Source of the DNA: Bacillota bacterium
GTDB taxonomy: Bacteria > Bacillota_C > Negativicutes > CTSoil-072
Assembly (NCBI GenBank): GCA_017861495.1
Contig: JAGFXW010000097.1
Location: 1 to 8,236 of the forward strand
Direction of reading: 5' to 3'
DNA: 8,236 bases
In this document: in pieces, positions 5,779-8,236 of the stretch
Layout: every line of letters starts with the position of its first letter
How positions within the stretch are numbered: position 1 is the first letter of the stretch
Notes under the pieces: generated by a model
Databases searched by the model: none
The model's input: the letters and a program-made list of their open reading frames with translations, nothing else
Told to the model about the DNA's origin: nothing
Translations under genes and position numbers: made by a program

Positions 5779-6903
5779 GTGTACGAGCGACAAACCAGGG
5801 CCGAAATTCATCTTGATGCCCTGGCCGACAATGTAAAAGAAATAAAAGGATTATTGAGCAAGAAAACGAAGTTCTGCGCGGTAGTGAAAGCAGATGCTTA
5901 CGGACACGGCGCAGTCCCGGCAGCCAAAGCGGTATTAGCCGCCGGCGCCGATATGCTGGCGGTTGCAATCGTAAATGAAGCGATTGAATTGCGGGAAGCA
6001 GGGATTACAGCGCCAATTCTTATTTTGGGTCATACGCCGTCGGTTCAGGCTTCACTCCTTGTATCTTTCGGCATTACGCAGGCGGTCTTCTCACTCGAGA
6101 TGGCGGAAGCGCTTTCGCGGGCCGCTGTTGCTGCCGGAACTACTGCGAAAATTCATTTGAAAATAGATACCGGTATGAGCCGGATTGGCGTTGATTACAA
6201 AGAAGCCGGCGCATTTGCAGCCGCAATCGCCAACTTACCAGGATTGGAGATTGAAGGCGCATTTTCCCATTTCGCAACTGCCGACAGCACTGACAAAACG
6301 TATGCCCGCTATCAGTTTGAAAATTTTCAAATCGCATTGCAGCAAATCGAACTGCATGGGATTAAAATCGCAATCCGGCATATTGCCAATAGTGCCGCCA
6401 TTATTGATATGCCGGAAACCCATCTCGATATGGTACGAGCCGGCATAATCCTTTACGGTTTATGGCCTTCTCCTGAGGTAAGCAAAAAGATCCACCTGAA
6501 AGCGACGATGCACTTTAAAACCTGTGTGGCGTACTTAAAAGAAGTTCCAGCCGGCACACCGGTCAGCTATGGTTGTACCTATACGACCGATCAACCCCGG
6601 CGCATCGCTACGCTGCCGGTCGGTTACGCAGACGGCTGGCCGCGTTCTTTGTCGAATAAGGCCCAGGTGTGGCTGCACGGACGGAAGGTCCCGCTGGTAG
6701 GCAGGATTTGTATGGACCAGTGCATGATCGACGTTTCCCAAGTTCCTGAAGCAATGCCGGGAGATGAAGTAATCCTGTTTGGCGGGCCGGAAGTGCCGGC
6801 AGACGAAGTGGCGGAACAAATCGGCACGATTTCCTATGAACTTGTCTGCATGGTTGGCAAACGGGTTCCACGCCAATACAGAAAACATTTTTGCAATGAA
6901 TAA
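5779..6903 (+). CDS. alr: Alanine racemase
   Basis: Pyridoxal-phosphate enzyme converting L-alanine to D-alanine for peptidoglycan. 374 residues, full length. Seen: N-terminal barrel with AVVKADAYGHGA at 34-45, where Lys37 carries the cofactor; KIDTGMSRIG at 128-137 with Arg135; SHFATAD at 163-169; HIANSAA at 201-207; DMVRAGIILYG at 217-227 with Arg220, which contacts the cofactor ring nitrogen in known structures; C-terminal domain with PVSYGCTY at 261-268, where Tyr264 is the second catalytic base; LPVGYADGWPR at 279-289; GRICMDQCMIDV at 308-319. All catalytic residues are present. The start is GTG with GGAGG exactly 7 bases upstream (5767-5771). It is the last gene before a strong terminator. 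Nothing indicates a dedicated catabolic (DadX) role, as there is no amino-acid dehydrogenase alongside, so a biosynthetic role is most likely. Confidence 0.97.
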   Translation: MYERQTRAEIHLDALADNVKEIKGLLSKKTKFCAVVKADAYGHGAVPAAKAVLAAGADMLAVAIVNEAIELREAGITAPILILGHTPSVQASLLVSFGITQAVFSLEMAEALSRAAVAAGTTAKIHLKIDTGMSRIGVDYKEAGAFAAAIANLPGLEIEGAFSHFATADSTDKTYARYQFENFQIALQQIELHGIKIAIRHIANSAAIIDMPETHLDMVRAGIILYGLWPSPEVSKKIHLKATMHFKTCVAYLKEVPAGTPVSYGCTYTTDQPRRIATLPVGYADGWPRSLSNKAQVWLHGRKVPLVGRICMDQCMIDVSQVPEAMPGDEVILFGGPEVPADEVAEQIGTISYELVCMVGKRVPRQYRKHFCNE

Positions 6904-6911
6904 TTAATAGA

Positions 6912-6957
6912 AAAAACCGCCTGCAGGAGTTACAAGACTCTTCTGCAGGCGGTTTTT
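6912..6957. terminator. Bidirectional rho-independent terminator
   Basis: A 10-bp perfect stem (CCGCCTGCAG at 6917-6926 with CTGCAGGCGG at 6943-6952) continues inward as GAGT/ACTC after a two-base TT bulge, with a TACAAG loop. It is flanked by A6 (6911-6916) on the left and T5 (6953-6957) on the right. It works in both directions, ending alr on the plus strand and the flavoprotein gene on the minus strand, whose stop is 8 bases away. Confidence 0.95.
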
Positions 6958-6964
6958 CCGTTTC

Positions 6965-7558
6965 TTATTCCGGATGATGGCGTGAAAAATAAGCATCCTT
7001 CATTTTTAGCAAAAATGCCATGTTTTGGCCTAATGCCTTCATACTGCGGACACCCTCATCATCCTTTATCACGTCGCCAATTTTATCGGCTAACACATGA
7101 TTCGTTCCACCAACAATATACATCTGCATAATGGAAAAGAAATGGTTCATCGAATCCAAGGTATGCGCCGCGCCGGTTCGGCGTAAAACGGCAACGGCCG
7201 CTCCCGCCTTTTGCGAATACATGCGCCCATTCGCCCGGCCAACAAAACCGGCCCGGTCGATAAACGCCTTCATTTCGCTTGTCATGTCATAAAAATACAC
7301 CGGCGAACCAAAAATAATGCCATCCGCGGATACCATTTTTTCAATCCACTCATTCACGGGATCATCGGTTATGACGCAGCGCTTGTTTTTAGTTTTGTAA
7401 CAACCATAACAGGACGTGCAGCCTCGAAGCGCAATTCCGCCCACTTGCACAAGTTCTGTTTCAATATTGTGTTTCGCTAATTCTTCAAACACAATGTTAA
7501 TGATCTCCGCAGTGTTTCCAGCGCGTCGCGGACTGCCATTAAAAGCAACAACTTTCAT
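6965..7558 (-). CDS. Iron-sulfur flavoprotein / NADPH-dependent FMN reductase family
   Basis: Flavodoxin-fold redox protein of 197 residues. Seen: the FMN phosphate loop FNGSPRRAGNT at 6-16; a compact cysteine motif C47-x2-C50-x2-C53-x7-C61 (RGCTSCYGC, then RCV), matching the 4Fe-4S motif of archaeal and clostridial iron-sulfur flavoproteins; and DGIIFGSPVYFYDMTSEMKAFIDR at about 79-102, the second flavin-contacting loop. It probably binds FMN plus one 4Fe-4S cluster and passes electrons in the cytoplasm; the partner is unknown. The ATG 7558 start has GGAGGGG 7 bases upstream. A longer frame to 7666 would overlap the preceding gene and lacks similarity to the family. It lies 47 bases after the ferredoxin-tailed reductase, so one operon is likely, and it ends at the shared terminator. 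Confidence 0.92.
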   Translation of the reverse strand: MKVVAFNGSPRRAGNTAEIINIVFEELAKHNIETELVQVGGIALRGCTSCYGCYKTKNKRCVITDDPVNEWIEKMVSADGIIFGSPVYFYDMTSEMKAFIDRAGFVGRANGRMYSQKAGAAVAVLRRTGAAHTLDSMNHFFSIMQMYIVGGTNHVLADKIGDVIKDDEGVRSMKALGQNMAFLLKMKDAYFSRHHPE

Positions 7559-7605
7559 GCTGGCCCCTCCTCTATTTTTCGTGTTATCCGCAGGCAAAAC
7601 TCCCG

Positions 7606-8236
7606 TTAGCCTAAATCGCGGGCAATCACTTTCATCCGCTCCCGAATTGGCAAATTGTATGGGCACCGCTCTTCACAGACTCCACATTCAATACAGGCAG
7701 ACGCTTTTACTGGAAATTCGGCATACCGCCTGGGAATTGCGTCCTTCATTCCATAACGGGTATACTGCAAATGAAAAATGAACGTTTGCGGAATATCGAT
7801 TCCTACTGCGCAAGGCATGCAATACCCGCAGCGACGGCAAAAATTCGGTCCGATTGCTTTTGCTTCCTGCATTAAAATTTCCCGTTCCTGGTCAGTTAGA
7901 GGACGGAATTGTTTGGCAGCCGCCAGGTTTTGTTCGATTTGTTCCACTTGATCCATTCCGGGAATCGCCGTTGAGATATCATGTTCCAAAATATAGCGGA
8001 GCGCCAGGTCAATATTCTGGATCTGGCCGCCGCCCAGCGGCTTCATGACAATCCGGCCGATATTCATCTCTTTCGCCAGCGGAAATAATTCCTCCAAGGC
8101 CTGGGTTTCAATACAGTTAAACGGTACTTGCACCGTACTGAACTCACCCGTACGAATTCCTTCCACCAACAAGCTGATGGAGTGGCCGGTAATCCCAATA
8201 TGGCCGATCTTACCGGCTGCCTTGGCTTCCTTCAGG
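7606..8236 (-). CDS. Aldo/keto reductase with C-terminal 4Fe-4S domain (5' end outside window)
   Basis: The C-terminal 209 residues of a COG1453-type oxidoreductase, normally about 320-380 long. Seen: the late barrel part of an aldo/keto reductase (GKIGHIGITGHS, then VQVPFNCIE, then IGRIVMKPLGGG, then STAIPGMDQVEQIEQN), followed by a ferredoxin-like tail with two cysteine groups: C-x2-C-x2-C-x2-C (FCRRCGYCMPC, followed by AVGIDIP) and C-x2-C-x2-C-x3-C-P (ACIECGVCEERCP, followed by YNLPI). These should hold two 4Fe-4S clusters. The N-terminal catalytic Asp-Tyr-Lys-His region lies off the window. The open frame continues to the window edge, so any start inside the window is false. Substrate unknown. 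The gene is first, of those visible, in a unit with the iron-sulfur flavoprotein, which suggests a shared redox task. Confidence 0.93.
   Translation of the reverse strand, partial: LKEAKAAGKIGHIGITGHSISLLVEGIRTGEFSTVQVPFNCIETQALEELFPLAKEMNIGRIVMKPLGGGQIQNIDLALRYILEHDISTAIPGMDQVEQIEQNLAAAKQFRPLTDQEREILMQEAKAIGPNFCRRCGYCMPCAVGIDIPQTFIFHLQYTRYGMKDAIPRRYAEFPVKASACIECGVCEERCPYNLPIRERMKVIARDLG

Noticed and set aside
7559..7666. N-terminal extension of the flavoprotein to 7666
   Set aside because: The FMN-binding fold begins right at the ATG 7558, which has a strong ribosome binding site; the extension overlaps the end of the reductase gene.
1..8236. Search for mobile elements, CRISPR, tRNA/rRNA, defence or phage genes
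   Set aside because: Every stretch is accounted for by housekeeping genes or short intergenic regions; no repeats of IS or CRISPR type and no tRNA-like folds were seen.

Overview
The window looks like ordinary chromosome of a low-to-mid GC, anaerobic Firmicutes-type bacterium. The evidence is strong GGAGG-type ribosome binding sites, a pyruvate phosphate dikinase (PPDK) coupled to its DUF299 regulatory protein, and a cysteine-motif flavoprotein beside a ferredoxin-tailed aldo/keto reductase, which suits a low-redox metabolism. A LapA-domain membrane protein would fit a diderm Firmicute (Negativicutes/Sporomusaceae-like), but that placement is inference. I see no phage, IS, CRISPR, tRNA or rRNA sequence.

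Layout. (1) Positions 1-3022, minus strand: a two-gene unit, PPDK regulatory protein then ppdK (735 N-terminal residues visible). One base separates stop and start. (2) About 3080-3208: an AT-rich control region for that unit. It carries three TATACTA heptamers about 30 bp apart, GC-rich TGCCGCA heptamers between them, and sequences resembling the Bacillus CcpN operator. A 26-bp AT-only palindrome lies over the stop of the next gene. (3) Positions 3209-4418, minus strand: an inositol-monophosphatase-family phosphatase preceded by a LapA-domain membrane protein, 10 bp apart. (4) Positions 4419-4649: divergent promoter region. (5) Positions 4650-6903, plus strand: a predicted phosphoribosyltransferase, an 87-residue protein I do not recognise, and alanine racemase (alr). 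(6) Positions 6912-6957: a strong bidirectional terminator between convergent units. (7) Positions 6965-8236, minus strand: a ferredoxin-tailed aldo/keto reductase (C-terminal part) followed by an iron-sulfur flavoprotein.

How the genes work together. PPDK interconverts pyruvate and phosphoenolpyruvate, and its neighbour switches it off and on by modifying the threonine two residues before the catalytic histidine. That Thr-Ser-His triad is intact here. The repeat array upstream suggests additional transcriptional control of this gluconeogenic step. Alr supplies D-alanine for the cell wall. The two redox proteins at the right end probably form one operon and may share electrons.

Nothing here is clearly a new system. 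The most interesting points are the operator-like array before the PPDK unit and the problematic start codon of the regulatory gene, whose only good ribosome binding site fits an in-frame ATT better than the ATG.
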